Assembly (NCBI RefSeq): GCF_029210365.1 | Contig: NZ_JARGES010000055.1 | Span: 163,354 to 227,353 of the forward strand | From: Mesorhizobium sp. YIM 152430 | Lineage (GTDB): Bacteria; Pseudomonadota; Alphaproteobacteria; Rhizobiales; Rhizobiaceae | DNA length: 64,000 nucleotides | Reading direction: 5' to 3' | Shown here: positions 9,560 to 19,661 of the stretch, one piece after another | Position numbering within the stretch: the stretch's first letter is position 1 | Layout of the letters: the number at the start of each line of letters is the position of its first letter | Notes under the pieces: model-generated | The model's input: the letters and a program-made list of their open reading frames with translations, nothing else | What the model was told of the DNA's origin: nothing | Database searches by the model: none | Made by a program: the position numbers and the translations under genes

Positions 9560-10896
9560 ATATTGTTCCGATCAGCCGAACTGTCGACGGCCGCAAGAAG
9601 ATCGCCGTCATCGGCTCCGGAATTTCGGGCGCGTCCGCCGCCTGGGCCTTGCGCGAAGTCGCGGACGTGACGTTGTTCGAATCCGATCACCGCCCCGGCG
9701 GTCACACGGCCACGGTCGACATCGACTACGACGGAACCCCGGTCGCGGTGGATACCGGCTTCATCGTCTACAACGAGCACAACTACCCGGACCTGACCGC
9801 CCTCTTTGCGCATCTCGATGTCGCAACACATGAAAGCGACATGGGCTTCTCGCTTTCGCTTGACGGCGGCAAGCTCGAATGGAGCGGCCAGAGCTACGCG
9901 TCCATCTTCGCCCAGCGCCGCAATCTTTTCTCGCCGCGCTTTTTGAAGATGCTCGGCGAAATCCTGCGCTTCAACAAGCAGTGCGTCGCCGACCGCGACG
10001 GCGGCCGCCTCGCCGGCATGACCATCGGCGACTACCTCGTCGAGCGTCGCTTCTCGCCGGGTTTCCGAGACAATTACCTCATCCCCATGGCCGCCGCCAT
10101 CTGGTCCACCCCGCGCATCAAGATGCTAGACTACCCGGCCGCGACCTTCGTCAATTTCTTCCAGAACCACCGTCTCATCCATCACGAGCGCCCGATGTGG
10201 CGCACGGTGACCGGTGGTTCCAGGACCTATCTGGAAAAACTGCTTGCCCCCCTGACCGGCCATGTCCGGCTTTCCAGCCCCGTCGAAACGATCATCCGCG
10301 ACGCGCTCGGCGTCACCATCTGGACCGGGGATGCCGCTCCTCAACGCTTCGACGCGATCATCGTCGCCACCCATTCCGATCAGGCACTGAAGCTTCTCGG
10401 CGACCCCTCGCCGCTCGAACGAGCGATCCTCGGCGACGTCCATTACCGGTCGAACCGCGTCATCCTTCATCGCGACCAGAGCCTGATGCCGCGCCGCCGC
10501 ATCGCCTGGTCGGCCTGGAATTACCTGCGCGCGAGCGGCGACGAGGAGGAGCGCGATGTATCGGTCACCTATTGGATGAACCGCTTGCAGGGCATCGATC
10601 AGAGCAAGCCGCTTTTCGTTTCGCTCAATCCCGCCATAGACCCCGCCCCCGACACCGTCTTCGGCGAATGGTCCTACGAGCACCCGCAATTCGACGCCCG
10701 CGCGTTGACCGCGCAATCGCGGCTCGACGAGATCCAGGGTGTGCGCCACACCTGGTTCGCAGGCGCCTGGACCGGCTACGGCTTTCACGAGGACGGCCTT
10801 CGCTCGGGTCTTGACGCGGCCGTCGCTCTCGGTGCGGCCATTCCATGGTCGCGCGGAGAAACCGGCTCCGCCGAACTCCCGCTGGCGGCCGAATAG
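9556..10896 (+). CDS. FAD-dependent amine oxidase-family protein (COG2907 type)
   Basis: The 446-aa flavoprotein has an N-terminal dinucleotide-binding motif (IAVIGSGISGASAAW, residues 16-30) and the amine-oxidase fold. The COG2907 branch is consistently found with DUF1365 and a Cfa-like methyltransferase. In Rhodobacter a related operon is tied to the singlet-oxygen response and to unusual (methylated or furan) fatty acids, so a role in oxidising or desaturating membrane fatty acyl chains is likely. It overlaps the photolyase stop by 4 nt and is followed 9 nt later by the DUF1365 gene. The reaction is inferred, not visible. Confidence 0.85.
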   Translation: MNIVPISRTVDGRKKIAVIGSGISGASAAWALREVADVTLFESDHRPGGHTATVDIDYDGTPVAVDTGFIVYNEHNYPDLTALFAHLDVATHESDMGFSLSLDGGKLEWSGQSYASIFAQRRNLFSPRFLKMLGEILRFNKQCVADRDGGRLAGMTIGDYLVERRFSPGFRDNYLIPMAAAIWSTPRIKMLDYPAATFVNFFQNHRLIHHERPMWRTVTGGSRTYLEKLLAPLTGHVRLSSPVETIIRDALGVTIWTGDAAPQRFDAIIVATHSDQALKLLGDPSPLERAILGDVHYRSNRVILHRDQSLMPRRRIAWSAWNYLRASGDEEERDVSVTYWMNRLQGIDQSKPLFVSLNPAIDPAPDTVFGEWSYEHPQFDARALTAQSRLDEIQGVRHTWFAGAWTGYGFHEDGLRSGLDAAVALGAAIPWSRGETGSAELPLAAE

Positions 10897-10905
10897 GCAC
10901 CGATC

Positions 10906-11754
10906 ATGATCCGCAAGGAGCGCATTACCACCATCGAAGCGAACGGCGCAGCACCCGCCGCCGCCGCTTCGCTCTATGCCGGCGAGGTGATGCACGCGCG
11001 CATGAAGCCCTTCGTGCACCGCTTCACCTACCGCGTCTTTTCGCTTCTCGTCGATCTCGATAGGCTTGCGGAGGCCGGTCGGCAATCGGCGCTCTTTTCG
11101 GTCGACCGGCCGGGCATCGTCTCCTTCCATCAGAAGGATCATTGCGGCCATGAGGGCGAGACGCTCCGTGAGAAGGCTGACCGCCTGCTGGCCGAGGCCG
11201 GCCTTGCGCAGCCTGCAAGCCGAATACTGCTTCTCGCCTATCCGCGCATCCTCGGCTACGTCTTCAATCCGATCTCAGTCTATTTCGCCTATGGCGCGAC
11301 GGGCGAACTCGTCGCTCTCATCTACGCCGTGCGCAACACCTTCGGCGAAAGCCACACCTATGTCGCGCTGGTCGAGGACGGCAATTTGACTCCGGCGGGC
11401 ATCCGGCAGGAGCGCACCAAGATCTTCCACGTCTCGCCCTTCATCGACATGGCCGCGCGCTACCATTTCCGCGTCCTGCCGCCGGGCGAAGTCGTGCGCC
11501 TGCGTATCCACGAAACCGAGGCCGACGAAGCGCTTCTTTCCGCAACATTCGCCGGCACGCATCATAAACTGACGACGCGCGCCCTCGCGCGCATCCTCTT
11601 GCGCACACCGCTGATGACATGGAAAGTGATCGCGGGGATACATTACGAAGCGCTGAAGCTCTGCCTCAAGGGCGCGCGCTTTCACAAGAGCCCGCCGCCG
11701 CCGAAGCCGGTCAGTTTCCGCGACGAAGCACGGACTTTGCCGGCCGGCAAATAG
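10906..11754 (+). CDS. DUF1365 family protein
   Basis: A 282-aa protein of the DUF1365 family, recognised by its N-terminal region (LYAGEVMHARMKPFVHRFTY), LVDLDRL and the central YPRILGYVFNPISVYF and HVSPFIDM motifs. The family has no settled biochemical role. It almost always sits between a COG2907 flavoprotein and a Cfa-like methyltransferase, as here, and is thought to act on lipids. Conserved Arg, His and Asp residues suggest an enzyme rather than a structural protein. Both flanking gaps are about 10 nt, so the operon assignment is firm. Confidence 0.88.
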   Translation: MIRKERITTIEANGAAPAAAASLYAGEVMHARMKPFVHRFTYRVFSLLVDLDRLAEAGRQSALFSVDRPGIVSFHQKDHCGHEGETLREKADRLLAEAGLAQPASRILLLAYPRILGYVFNPISVYFAYGATGELVALIYAVRNTFGESHTYVALVEDGNLTPAGIRQERTKIFHVSPFIDMAARYHFRVLPPGEVVRLRIHETEADEALLSATFAGTHHKLTTRALARILLRTPLMTWKVIAGIHYEALKLCLKGARFHKSPPPPKPVSFRDEARTLPAGK

Positions 11755-11765
11755 CGGCCGACAGC

Positions 11766-13034
11766 ATGAGGTTGGAGGGAATGGAAGACAGCGCGACATT
11801 GCAGCCGAACACCGCGGCGGTGACATTGACGGAGGCGAACTTCGCCACGGCCGCGCGCGGCCTGCCGACGCGCGCCCGCATGGCGCTCAAGGTCGGCATG
11901 TCGATGCCGCACGGCTCGCTCACCGTCGAGCTTCCCGACGGCCGCGCCCTCAAGGTCGGCGGCAATGGCGCCGGCCCCGACGCCCATGTGAGGCTCAACA
12001 ACTGGAATCTCGTCGGCCGCGCCTTTTCCGGCGCCACGATCGGCGTCGCCGAATCCTATGTCGACGGCGACTGGGAAAGCGCCGACGTCACCGCCTTCCT
12101 CGAACTCTTCGTCATCAACGAGGAAGCGGGCGAGAAGGTCGCGGGCGGGGCGAGTTTCATGCTGACCCTGTTCCAGCGCCTGCGCCACTGGTTCCACCAG
12201 AACTCGAAAGCCGGCTCGAAGCGCAACATCTCGGCCCATTACGACCTCGGCAACGCCTTCTATCGGGAATGGCTCGACCCCTCGATGACCTATTCCTCGG
12301 CGCTCTACACCTCCGGCGCGAACGATCTGGAAGGCGCGCAGGCGGAAAAATACCGGGCGCTCGCCCGCGATACCGGCATCGGCCCGAGCGACCATGTGCT
12401 GGAGATCGGCTGCGGCTGGGGCGGCTTTGCCGAATTCGCCGCCCGCGAGATCGGCTGCAAGGTAACCGGCCTGACGATCAGCCGCGAACAGCACGATTTC
12501 GCCACCGCCCGCATCGCCAAGGCGGGACTTTCCGACAAGGTCGAGATCAAATTCCAGGACTATCGCGACGAAGCCGGCCGCTATGACCGCATCGCCTCGA
12601 TCGAGATGTTCGAGGCCGTCGGCGAAAAATACTGGCCCGTCTTTTTCTCCAAGATGCGCGATTGTCTGAAGCCGGGCGGCGCGGCCGGCTTGCAGATCAT
12701 CACGATCAAGGACGAGGTTTTTCCGGCCTACCGTGCCCGCCCGGATTTCATCCAGCGTTACGTCTTCCCTGGCGGAATGCTTCCGTCTCCGCGGATCCTG
12801 CGTGCGCTCGGCGCCGATCATGGCCTGAACCTCGCCGCCGAGCGCGTCTTCCCGCAGGACTACGCCCGAACGCTCGCGGAATGGCGCGACCGCTTCCACG
12901 CCTCATGGCACAAGATCATGCCGCTCGGCTTCGACGACCGCTTCAAGCGGCTCTGGGAGTTTTACCTTCACTATTGCGAAGCCGGCTTCCGCGCCGAATA
13001 TATCGACGTCCGCCAGATCATTTACCGGAACTAG
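11766..13034 (+). CDS. cfa: Cyclopropane-fatty-acyl-phospholipid synthase family methyltransferase
   Basis: The 422-aa SAM-dependent methyltransferase acts on unsaturated acyl chains of membrane phospholipids. It has an N-terminal lipid-binding-like domain (about 1-145) and a Rossmann domain with HVLEIGCGWGGFAEFA (about 210-225). The conserved EMFEAVGEKYW follows, and the C-terminal YLHYCEAGFRAEYID is typical of Cfa. In operons like this one, the Cfa paralogue may make methylated or furan fatty acids instead of cyclopropanes. The start is uncertain: ATG 11766 follows the previous stop by 11 nt, while ATG 11781 has GGAGG only 2 nt away. Confidence 0.9.
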   Translation: MRLEGMEDSATLQPNTAAVTLTEANFATAARGLPTRARMALKVGMSMPHGSLTVELPDGRALKVGGNGAGPDAHVRLNNWNLVGRAFSGATIGVAESYVDGDWESADVTAFLELFVINEEAGEKVAGGASFMLTLFQRLRHWFHQNSKAGSKRNISAHYDLGNAFYREWLDPSMTYSSALYTSGANDLEGAQAEKYRALARDTGIGPSDHVLEIGCGWGGFAEFAAREIGCKVTGLTISREQHDFATARIAKAGLSDKVEIKFQDYRDEAGRYDRIASIEMFEAVGEKYWPVFFSKMRDCLKPGGAAGLQIITIKDEVFPAYRARPDFIQRYVFPGGMLPSPRILRALGADHGLNLAAERVFPQDYARTLAEWRDRFHASWHKIMPLGFDDRFKRLWEFYLHYCEAGFRAEYIDVRQIIYRN

Positions 13035-13106
13035 TAGCCCTTATGGGCGATAGGCAAATCGTTGCGTCTGCGTCACCCTTTCTGGTTGTCGTCAGGGAGA
13101 GGATTC

Positions 13107-14492
13107 ATGGCCGATATCGCTCCACAATACGTCGCGCCCGTTACCAGCCATGAAGCTGGTCCCCGTGGCTTGCCCCTTCTCGGCAGCGCGCTGGATTTCG
13201 GTCGCGATCAGCTTGGCTTTCTCGAAGCCTTGTCGCGCACCTATGGCGATGTCGTGCCGTTCCGCATAGGCGGCTGGCCTTGCCTGCTCATCGGCGACAT
13301 GGCCGCAATCGAGAACATTCTCGTCAAGGACCATCAGAACTTCATCAAGAACCGGATAATCTGGCGGCATGTCCGCGCATTGTTCGGTCAGGGTCTCTTG
13401 ACCAGCGAAGGCGAGTTCTGGCATCGGCAGCGCCGTCTTGCCGCTCCGCCATTCGCCGCGCGTCAGATTGCCGACTATGGGCCGGACATGGTGAGAATTA
13501 CGCGCCGGATCGCGTCCCGCTGGACAGATGATGAAATCGTCGACTTCCATCCCGCGATGATGGAGCTCAGCCTGCGGATCGCCGCCAAGACCCTGTTCGA
13601 CACCGAAATCGCCAGCGACATCGAGACAATGGAATTTGCCACCGACGATTTGGTGGCGGAGATGGCGGCGCGCTTCAGGCGACCATTCCTGATTCCCGAC
13701 TGGGTCCCGCTGCCCGGCCATCTGCGGTATCGCCGCGCAATACGCGAGGTGGAAGACGTAGTCGCGCGGATCATCTTCGAGCGCAGTCTTGACGCTGATC
13801 TGGAGAATCGCAGGGATTTTCTGTCGCGCATGATGCTGGCGCGAGGTGACGATGGACACCCCATGTCCGAAACGCAATTGCGCGACGAAGCATTGACGAT
13901 GCTGCTGGCCGGTCATGAGACGACCGCGCTCGCCCTGTCATGGACGATCGAACTGCTGGGCCGCAACCCTGTCTCCTGGCAATTGCTCGTCAACGAAGTG
14001 GACGATGTTCTGGAAAATCGTGATGTGACGACGGAGGATGTCGAGCGGCTCGAATATGCCGAAGCCGTCGTCAAGGAAGCGATGCGCCTTTATCCGCCCG
14101 CCTGGGCCATCGGACGAGAGGCAAAACAAACGTTCACGATCCGCGGCAAACGCTGGCCGGCTGGTACGACGATATTCATCAGTCAATGGGTGCTGCATCG
14201 CGACGCCCGTCACTTCGAGGACCCGCTGGCTTTCCACCCGGAACGATGGATCGACGGAACGCTCGAGAAGCGCCTGCCCCGCTTTGCCTACATGCCGTTC
14301 GGCGGTGGTCCGAGAATTTGCATCGGCAACCGGTTCGCCATGATCGAGGCGGTGATGGCTCTGGCGACGGTGGCGCAGATGCTGACGACCACGCCCGTCG
14401 AAGGACGTGCTCCAACGCCGTTTCCATCGATCACCCTGCGTCCGCAAGGCGGCGTGTGGGCGCGTGTCGCCACGCGCCCGAAACGTCACTGA
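13107..14492 (+). CDS. Cytochrome P450
   Basis: A 461-aa soluble bacterial P450 monooxygenase. The heme-binding loop is FGGGPRICIGNRF with the thiolate Cys at about residue 405. The I-helix reads LLAGHETTALAL, the K-helix has VKEAMRLYPP (ExxR), and a PERW motif follows. The start at 13107 is supported by a GGGAGAGG stretch upstream. It lies 72 nt downstream of the Cfa-like gene on the same strand, so it could share its transcript and hydroxylate or epoxidise fatty acids. No redox partner (ferredoxin or reductase) is adjacent. Family certain, substrate unknown. Confidence 0.93.
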   Translation: MADIAPQYVAPVTSHEAGPRGLPLLGSALDFGRDQLGFLEALSRTYGDVVPFRIGGWPCLLIGDMAAIENILVKDHQNFIKNRIIWRHVRALFGQGLLTSEGEFWHRQRRLAAPPFAARQIADYGPDMVRITRRIASRWTDDEIVDFHPAMMELSLRIAAKTLFDTEIASDIETMEFATDDLVAEMAARFRRPFLIPDWVPLPGHLRYRRAIREVEDVVARIIFERSLDADLENRRDFLSRMMLARGDDGHPMSETQLRDEALTMLLAGHETTALALSWTIELLGRNPVSWQLLVNEVDDVLENRDVTTEDVERLEYAEAVVKEAMRLYPPAWAIGREAKQTFTIRGKRWPAGTTIFISQWVLHRDARHFEDPLAFHPERWIDGTLEKRLPRFAYMPFGGGPRICIGNRFAMIEAVMALATVAQMLTTTPVEGRAPTPFPSITLRPQGGVWARVATRPKRH

Positions 14493-14504
14493 CTTGGGTG
14501 CCCC

Positions 14505-16481
14505 CTAAAGCGTGATGCGATACCGCGCGAACCCGTTCTCGCCCTCGCCCGCCTCCTCGATCGTCACGCCCTCGACCTCGGCCATGAACTCGCGCGCCTT
14601 CGGGCCGGTGTCGAATACGACGGTCGTGCCTTCCATCGGCGCAAACGACCAGTTGGCGTCGGCGGCCGGGTTGATCGTGCCTTCCTCGACAATGTAGCGC
14701 ACGATGACGTCGCGGTTGGTGTCCGGCGCCTCGTAGACGACCTTGTCGGCCGCGATGTCGGGGAAGTTCCCGCCGCCGCCGGCGCGGTAATTGTTGGTCG
14801 CGACGACGAAACGCGCTTCCGGGTCGATCGGCTGGCCGTCGAAGGACAGGTCGACGATGCGGCTCGCCTCGGGATTCACCGCCTCGCCGTCCTTGTTGTA
14901 TTTCGCCGGCTGCGACAGGTCGATCCTGTAGGTCACCCCGTCGATCACGTCGAAATTGTACGACGGGAAGTCCGGGTTGATCAGCGGAGCATCGCTCGCC
15001 CCTGCCTCGACCTGGTTGAACATGCCGGCCGACATTTCCAACCACTCCTTCACCTGCGCGCCGGTGATCACCACCGCCTGCACCGTGTTGGGGTAGAGGT
15101 AGAGATCCGCCACGTTGCGGATCGCCACGTCGCCGGGCGGAACGTCGGTATAGTAGTCCGGCCCGCCGCGACCGCCCGCCTTGAAGGGCGCCGCCGCCGA
15201 AAGCACCGGCAGGTCCGCATATTCGGTCGCCGACAGCATGTCGGTGATGTACCAGATCTGTGCCTGGCTCACGATCTGCACCGACGGGTCGTCGGCGACG
15301 AGCGCGAAATAGGAATGGAGCGGCGCCGAGGTCTGCCCCACCGGCGTGCGCACATATTCGATCGTCGCGTCGTGGTCTTCCTGAACCGCCGCCTCGACTT
15401 CTGCATCGCTTTCGACCAGCGGCTTCACCTCGCGTTCCACGCGCTCGAAGATCGGCCGCGCCTCGGAGGTCGAGGCGACCACCTTCCAGGCTTCGCCGTC
15501 GCGCTCCAGCATCAGGTCGATGAGCCCCAGATGCGAGCCCCAGAACCCGCCCATCACGCCCGGCTTGCCGCCGATCAGTCCGGCGGCATTGTCGACGCCG
15601 TCGACATCGTCGAAATCGGTGCCGGGGAAGGCCAGATGCGAATGTCCGGTGACGATCGCATCGATCCCCTCGATACCGGCGATCAGGATCGAGGCGTTTT
15701 CGAGATTCTCGGCATATTCCGTCGGTCCCATGCCCGAATGCGAGAGCGCGATGACGATGTCTGCGCCTTCCTCGCGGATTTTCGGCACCCACGCTTCGGC
15801 CGCCTTCACCATGTCGCGAGCCTCGACATTGCCGACGAGATGACGCGAATCCCACGTCATGATCTGCGGCGGCACGAATCCGATCAGTCCGACCTTGATC
15901 GGATGCTCCTCGCCCGCGCCGTCGACCACCGTCCTTTCGAGAATGACGTAGGGCTCGACCAGCAGGTCGTCGTCGAGCGGGCTGTCGGCCAGCGTCCCCT
16001 TGGCGACGTTCGCGCACACGAACGGGAAATCGGCCCCGTCGAGCACCTTCTGCATGTAGTCGAGCCCGTAATTGAACTCGTGATTGCCCAGCGTCGAGCA
16101 GTCATAGCCGAGCACGTTCATCGCCTTGATGATGGGATGCACGTCGCCATCGTTCATGCCCCGCTCATAGGCGTAGTAGTCGCCCATCGGGTTACCCTGG
16201 AGGAAATCGCCATTGTCGAGCAGCATCGAGTTCGTCGCCTCGGCGCGAATCTCGTCGATGATCGTCGCGGTTCGGGCAACGCCCATCGTGTCGTTCGGCC
16301 GGTCGCCGTAATAATCGTAGGGGAAGACGTGAACGTGGAGGTCGGTTGTCTCCATGATGCGCAGATGCGCCTGGTTGGCCTGCGCGCGCGCCGAGAACGG
16401 ATGCAGCGCGATCAGCGCGCCTGCGGCAGCCGAACCGGCGAGAAAAGCGCGGCGCGACAGCGGATGAAGCGTAGCGGGCAT
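14505..16481 (-). CDS. cpdB: 2',3'-cyclic-nucleotide 2'-phosphodiesterase / 3'-nucleotidase (periplasmic, Tat-exported)
   Basis: A 658-aa secreted bifunctional phosphoesterase that scavenges phosphate and nucleosides from cyclic and 3'-nucleotides. The N-terminus has a twin-arginine signal ([20 protein letters not shown], about 9-28). The metallophosphoesterase domain follows, with [26 protein letters not shown] and [13 protein letters not shown], then the 5'-nucleotidase C-terminal domain ([17 protein letters not shown]). Length matches E. coli CpdB (about 647 aa). It lies downstream of the Lrp-type gene on the same strand with a 120-nt gap, so it probably has its own promoter. Confidence 0.93.
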   Translation of the reverse strand: MPATLHPLSRRAFLAGSAAAGALIALHPFSARAQANQAHLRIMETTDLHVHVFPYDYYGDRPNDTMGVARTATIIDEIRAEATNSMLLDNGDFLQGNPMGDYYAYERGMNDGDVHPIIKAMNVLGYDCSTLGNHEFNYGLDYMQKVLDGADFPFVCANVAKGTLADSPLDDDLLVEPYVILERTVVDGAGEEHPIKVGLIGFVPPQIMTWDSRHLVGNVEARDMVKAAEAWVPKIREEGADIVIALSHSGMGPTEYAENLENASILIAGIEGIDAIVTGHSHLAFPGTDFDDVDGVDNAAGLIGGKPGVMGGFWGSHLGLIDLMLERDGEAWKVVASTSEARPIFERVEREVKPLVESDAEVEAAVQEDHDATIEYVRTPVGQTSAPLHSYFALVADDPSVQIVSQAQIWYITDMLSATEYADLPVLSAAAPFKAGGRGGPDYYTDVPPGDVAIRNVADLYLYPNTVQAVVITGAQVKEWLEMSAGMFNQVEAGASDAPLINPDFPSYNFDVIDGVTYRIDLSQPAKYNKDGEAVNPEASRIVDLSFDGQPIDPEARFVVATNNYRAGGGGNFPDIAADKVVYEAPDTNRDVIVRYIVEEGTINPAADANWSFAPMEGTTVVFDTGPKAREFMAEVEGVTIEEAGEGENGFARYRITL

Positions 16482-16601
16482 GGGGTTCTCCGTCTGAAGG
16501 ATTTTCGTTGGTCTATCGAGACGCCGCGATTTGAGCGCCTGAAAGAGCGCCAGTCCAGCAATTTTTGGTGACGCGTGGATGACGCGGCGCCCGACGTTGC
16601 G

Positions 16602-17078
16602 TCACGCCAGTTCCGGATCGATGCCCATATTCGTCCGGTCGATCACCTCACGCAGCGCGAAGGACGAGTTGATCTTGGTGACGTGCGGCATCGCCGTCAG
16701 CCAGTCGCGGTGGATGCGCTCGTAGTCGGCGAGGTCCTTCGCCGCTATGCGCAGAATGTAGTCGTATTCGCCCGACATCAGATGACAGGAGAGCACATTC
16801 GGGCAGCGCTTCACCGCTGCCTCGAAATCCGCCAGCGTCTTCTCGAACTGGCCCGACAGAGAAACATGGACGATCGCCGTCATCTTGTGGCCGAGCGCGG
16901 CATTGGAAAGCCGCGCGTGATAGCCGCGGACCACGCCGTTCTTCTCCAGAATGTCGAGCCGGCGCGAACACGCCGACTGCGACAGACCGACCCGATCGGC
17001 AAGCGCGGCATTCGAAATCCGCCCTTCCGCCTGAAGCGTCTCCAGAATGGCGACATCCGTCTTGTCGAGCTGCATCAT
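16602..17078 (-). CDS. Lrp/AsnC-family regulator, probable activator of ald
   Basis: A 158-aa feast/famine regulator. The helix-turn-helix is at about 20-45 (ISNAALADRVGLSQSACSRR) and the ligand-binding RAM domain at about 65-145, with the HLMSGEYDYILRI segment seen in this family. It is divergent from alanine dehydrogenase across 139 bp. This is the standard position of AldR-type Lrp proteins, which induce ald in response to alanine. Autoregulation and ald control are inferred from position. Confidence 0.92.
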   Translation of the reverse strand: MMQLDKTDVAILETLQAEGRISNAALADRVGLSQSACSRRLDILEKNGVVRGYHARLSNAALGHKMTAIVHVSLSGQFEKTLADFEAAVKRCPNVLSCHLMSGEYDYILRIAAKDLADYERIHRDWLTAMPHVTKINSSFALREVIDRTNMGIDPELA

Positions 17079-17217
17079 TCGCAGAATTCACCGCTATTTG
17101 AACTTTGGACGCAACGATACGCCATTCGTGCCGCGATCCGCAATCGTCGCCGCAAGCCCGTTCGACGATCCGGGCGCTAGAATCGCGCGAAATTCAGGGA
17201 CAAGAGGAGAACACCCC

Positions 17218-18333
17218 ATGCGCGTCGGTTGCCCGAAGGAAATCAAGAACCACGAATATCGCGTCGGGCTCACCCCCGGTTCTGTTCGCGAATATATCGC
17301 GCATGGCCATGACGTGATCGTGGAAACCGGCGCGGGCGCCGGCATCGGCGCCGACGACAACGCCTACCGTTCCGCCGGTGCGACGATCGTGAAGACCGCG
17401 GCCGAGGTCTTTGCCAAGGCCGACATGATCGTCAAGGTGAAGGAGCCGCAGCCCTCCGAATGGGTGCAGCTTCGCGAAGACCAGCTTCTCTACACCTATC
17501 TCCACCTCGCCCCCGACCCGGAGCAGACGAAGGGCCTGGTAGAATCCGGCGTCACCGCGATCGCATACGAGACCGTGACGGATGATCGCGGCGGTCTGCC
17601 GCTGCTGGCGCCGATGTCCGAAGTCGCCGGCCGCCTGTCGATCCAGGCCGGCGCCACCGCGTTGCAGAAGGCCAATGGCGGCCGCGGCGTGTTGCTCGGC
17701 GGCGTTCCGGGTGTGCTGCCAGGCAAGGTCGCGGTCATCGGCGGCGGCGTCGTCGGCCTCCATGCGGCCAAGATGGCGGTAGGCTTGGGCGCCGACGTGA
17801 CGATCCTCGACCGTTCGATCCCGCGCCTGCGCCAGCTCGACGACATCTTCAACGGCCGCGTCCACACGCGTTATTCCACCGTTGAGGCGCTCGAGGAAGA
17901 GTGCTTCTCGGCCGACATCGTCGTCGGCGCCGTGCTGATCCCCGGCGCCGCCGCGCCCAAGCTCGTCACCCGCGAGATGCTGTCGGGCATGAAGAAGGGT
18001 GCGGTCCTCGTCGATGTCGCCATCGACCAGGGCGGCTGCTTCGAGACCTCCCACGCCACAACCCATGCCGATCCGACCTACGAGGTCGACGGCATCATCC
18101 ATTATTGCGTTGCCAACATGCCGGGCGCCGTGCCGGTCACCTCGGCCCATGCGCTCAACAACGCGACGCTGCACTACGGCCTGCAACTGGCGGACCGCGG
18201 TCTCAAGGCCATCCTCGACGACAAGCACCTGCGCAACGGCCTCAACGTCCACAAGGGCCGTATCACCAACGCGCCGGTCGCCGAGGCGCTCGGCTACGAG
18301 ATGGTCGACGTGCAGAAGGCGCTCGCCGCCTGA
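17218..18333 (+). CDS. ald: Alanine dehydrogenase
   Basis: An NAD-dependent cytoplasmic enzyme for oxidative deamination of L-alanine to pyruvate and ammonia. Length is 371 aa, exactly the usual size. Motifs are the N-terminal MRVGCPKEIKNHEYRVGLTP, MIVKVKEPQPSEW with the substrate Lys, YLHLAPD with the catalytic His, and the NAD fold VAVIGGGVVGLHAAKMA. The C-terminal half holds AIDQGGCFETS. The ATG at 17218 has AGAGGAGA upstream and removes an unsupported upstream extension. Regulation is probably by the divergent Lrp-type protein. Confidence 0.97.
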   Translation: MRVGCPKEIKNHEYRVGLTPGSVREYIAHGHDVIVETGAGAGIGADDNAYRSAGATIVKTAAEVFAKADMIVKVKEPQPSEWVQLREDQLLYTYLHLAPDPEQTKGLVESGVTAIAYETVTDDRGGLPLLAPMSEVAGRLSIQAGATALQKANGGRGVLLGGVPGVLPGKVAVIGGGVVGLHAAKMAVGLGADVTILDRSIPRLRQLDDIFNGRVHTRYSTVEALEEECFSADIVVGAVLIPGAAAPKLVTREMLSGMKKGAVLVDVAIDQGGCFETSHATTHADPTYEVDGIIHYCVANMPGAVPVTSAHALNNATLHYGLQLADRGLKAILDDKHLRNGLNVHKGRITNAPVAEALGYEMVDVQKALAA

Positions 18334-18421
18334 TCCGTTTCGCTGCGGTCTCTCCTCCTCCCCCGCAGCGACGCATCGGGCCGAAACCTGGTATTCGGTA
18401 TTCGGCAATCCGATGTCCTCG

Positions 18422-18451
18422 AAGCCCGTCGATCTCTGGATCGGCGGGCTT
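18422..18451 (+). terminator. Terminator-like hairpin downstream of ald
   Basis: AAGCCCGTCGATC pairs with GATCGGCGGGCTT around a TCTG loop, apart from one T-G pair, and is followed by TCGCTTT. It lies about 90 nt after the ald stop and just before the convergent OmpA-family gene, so it may serve both. Confidence 0.65.
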
Positions 18452-18463
18452 TCGCTTTAGGGG

Positions 18464-19030
18464 CTAGCGAACGAACTCGTCGATCCGGCGGATCGTGACG
18501 CGACGATTGCGCCAGTCTTCCAACGGAGTATCGACAAGCAGGAAGTCCTCGCCGTAACCGACGGTTTCAAGAATTCGCGGCTGCACCCCAAACTCGTTGA
18601 CGAGCACGCGCTTCAAGGATTCGGCGCGACGTTCGGACAAGATCTGGTTGGACCCGCGCGATCCCACCGCATCCGTATGGCCTTCGATCAGAAAGCGCGC
18701 GCCGCGCCGGCGCCGGCCAAGTTGGTCGAACGCCGTCGCGATCTCGCGAACCTTGCGAAACTCCGAGCGAGGAATTTCGGCCGAGCCGAACGCGAAATTG
18801 ATGGCTTGAATGTCAATGGACGGCGCTTGCCGGCGAAGCTCGGGCCTGCGCCGGAATTCCTGGATCGTCACGCGCTCCTCCGGCCGCACGCGTCGACGTG
18901 GTGCCGCATCGAGCTGGCGCATGATCTGGCCCGAGGATGGCCCGCCACGATCCTGCGTGAAAGCAATTGATGGCAGAGCCAATGCACCAGTGGCGGCGGC
19001 GGCGCTGGCAAGGAAGAATCTGCGGTTCAT
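18464..19030 (-). CDS. OmpA-family protein with a signal peptide
   Basis: A 188-aa exported protein. It has an N-terminal signal (MNRRFFLASAAAATGALALP, cleavage near residue 25) and a linker rich in Arg and Pro. The C-terminal OmpA/MotB peptidoglycan-binding domain has FLIEGHTDAVGSRGSNQILS (hallmark GHTDxxG) and NRRVTI. No lipobox Cys is seen, so it is probably a soluble periplasmic peptidoglycan-binding protein. The start at 19030 was chosen because the upstream extension lacks signal-peptide character. It is transcribed alone and converges on ald. Confidence 0.87.
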   Translation of the reverse strand: MNRRFFLASAAAATGALALPSIAFTQDRGGPSSGQIMRQLDAAPRRRVRPEERVTIQEFRRRPELRRQAPSIDIQAINFAFGSAEIPRSEFRKVREIATAFDQLGRRRRGARFLIEGHTDAVGSRGSNQILSERRAESLKRVLVNEFGVQPRILETVGYGEDFLLVDTPLEDWRNRRVTIRRIDEFVR

Positions 19031-19139
19031 GGTTCGTCTCTTTCTCGTATGTCGACCAGGAGCCGAAATTGGCAACGGATGGGTGAAGCTAACGTGAACG
19101 CCCTCGTTGGCAGGCATTCAGCATCGTTAATGCGCGACC

Positions 19140-19661
19140 TCAGACCCAGGGCTCGACCTCTTCCTCATCGAATCCGACGGGGCGAAATCCCATGCGCTGG
19201 TAGAGTTGCAGCGCGCGCGGGCTGTCCAGCGTATTGGTGTGGATCGTCACCCTGGCAGGTTCATGGTCCCACGCGGCATGAATGCCCTCCGACAGGAAGA
19301 ATTTCGCCAGCCCCCGCCCTTGGAAATCCGGCATCAGGCCAAAATAGAGGATCTCGGCCTCGTCGGGCCTGCGCGAAAGGTCGAGTTCGCAGAACCCTGC
19401 CGGGCATCCGTCGACATAGAGCACCTCGATCTGCGTTGCCGGCGACCGGATCATCTCCATGAGTTCGCCATCGGGCGTGTCGCGGCGCAGCATCCAGTGG
19501 TGTGGCTTGCCGATCTCGCGATAGAGATAGCGATAGAACGAGACAGGCATGTCGCGTGCGCGCATCAGCGCGACGCGCTGGCCGAGCGGCATCGGTATTC
19601 GCGCCGCCGGCCGCTCCGTCATTTCCAGATGCGTGATCCGCGCCTTGAGCGGGCGGGTCAC
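19140..19661 (-). CDS. GNAT-family N-acetyltransferase
   Basis: A 173-aa acetyltransferase fold protein. The acetyl-CoA motif A is GLMPDFQGRGLAKFFLSEGI, with a C-terminal SPRALQLYQRMGF typical of GNATs. The preferred start is GTG at 19661, giving a GTGA overlap with the stop of the sulfurtransferase gene; ATG at 19622 would give a 160-aa protein. It is the last gene of the cysK-alaX-sseA-GNAT operon. Substrate unknown. Confidence 0.82.
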   Translation of the reverse strand: MTRPLKARITHLEMTERPAARIPMPLGQRVALMRARDMPVSFYRYLYREIGKPHHWMLRRDTPDGELMEMIRSPATQIEVLYVDGCPAGFCELDLSRRPDEAEILYFGLMPDFQGRGLAKFFLSEGIHAAWDHEPARVTIHTNTLDSPRALQLYQRMGFRPVGFDEEEVEPWV

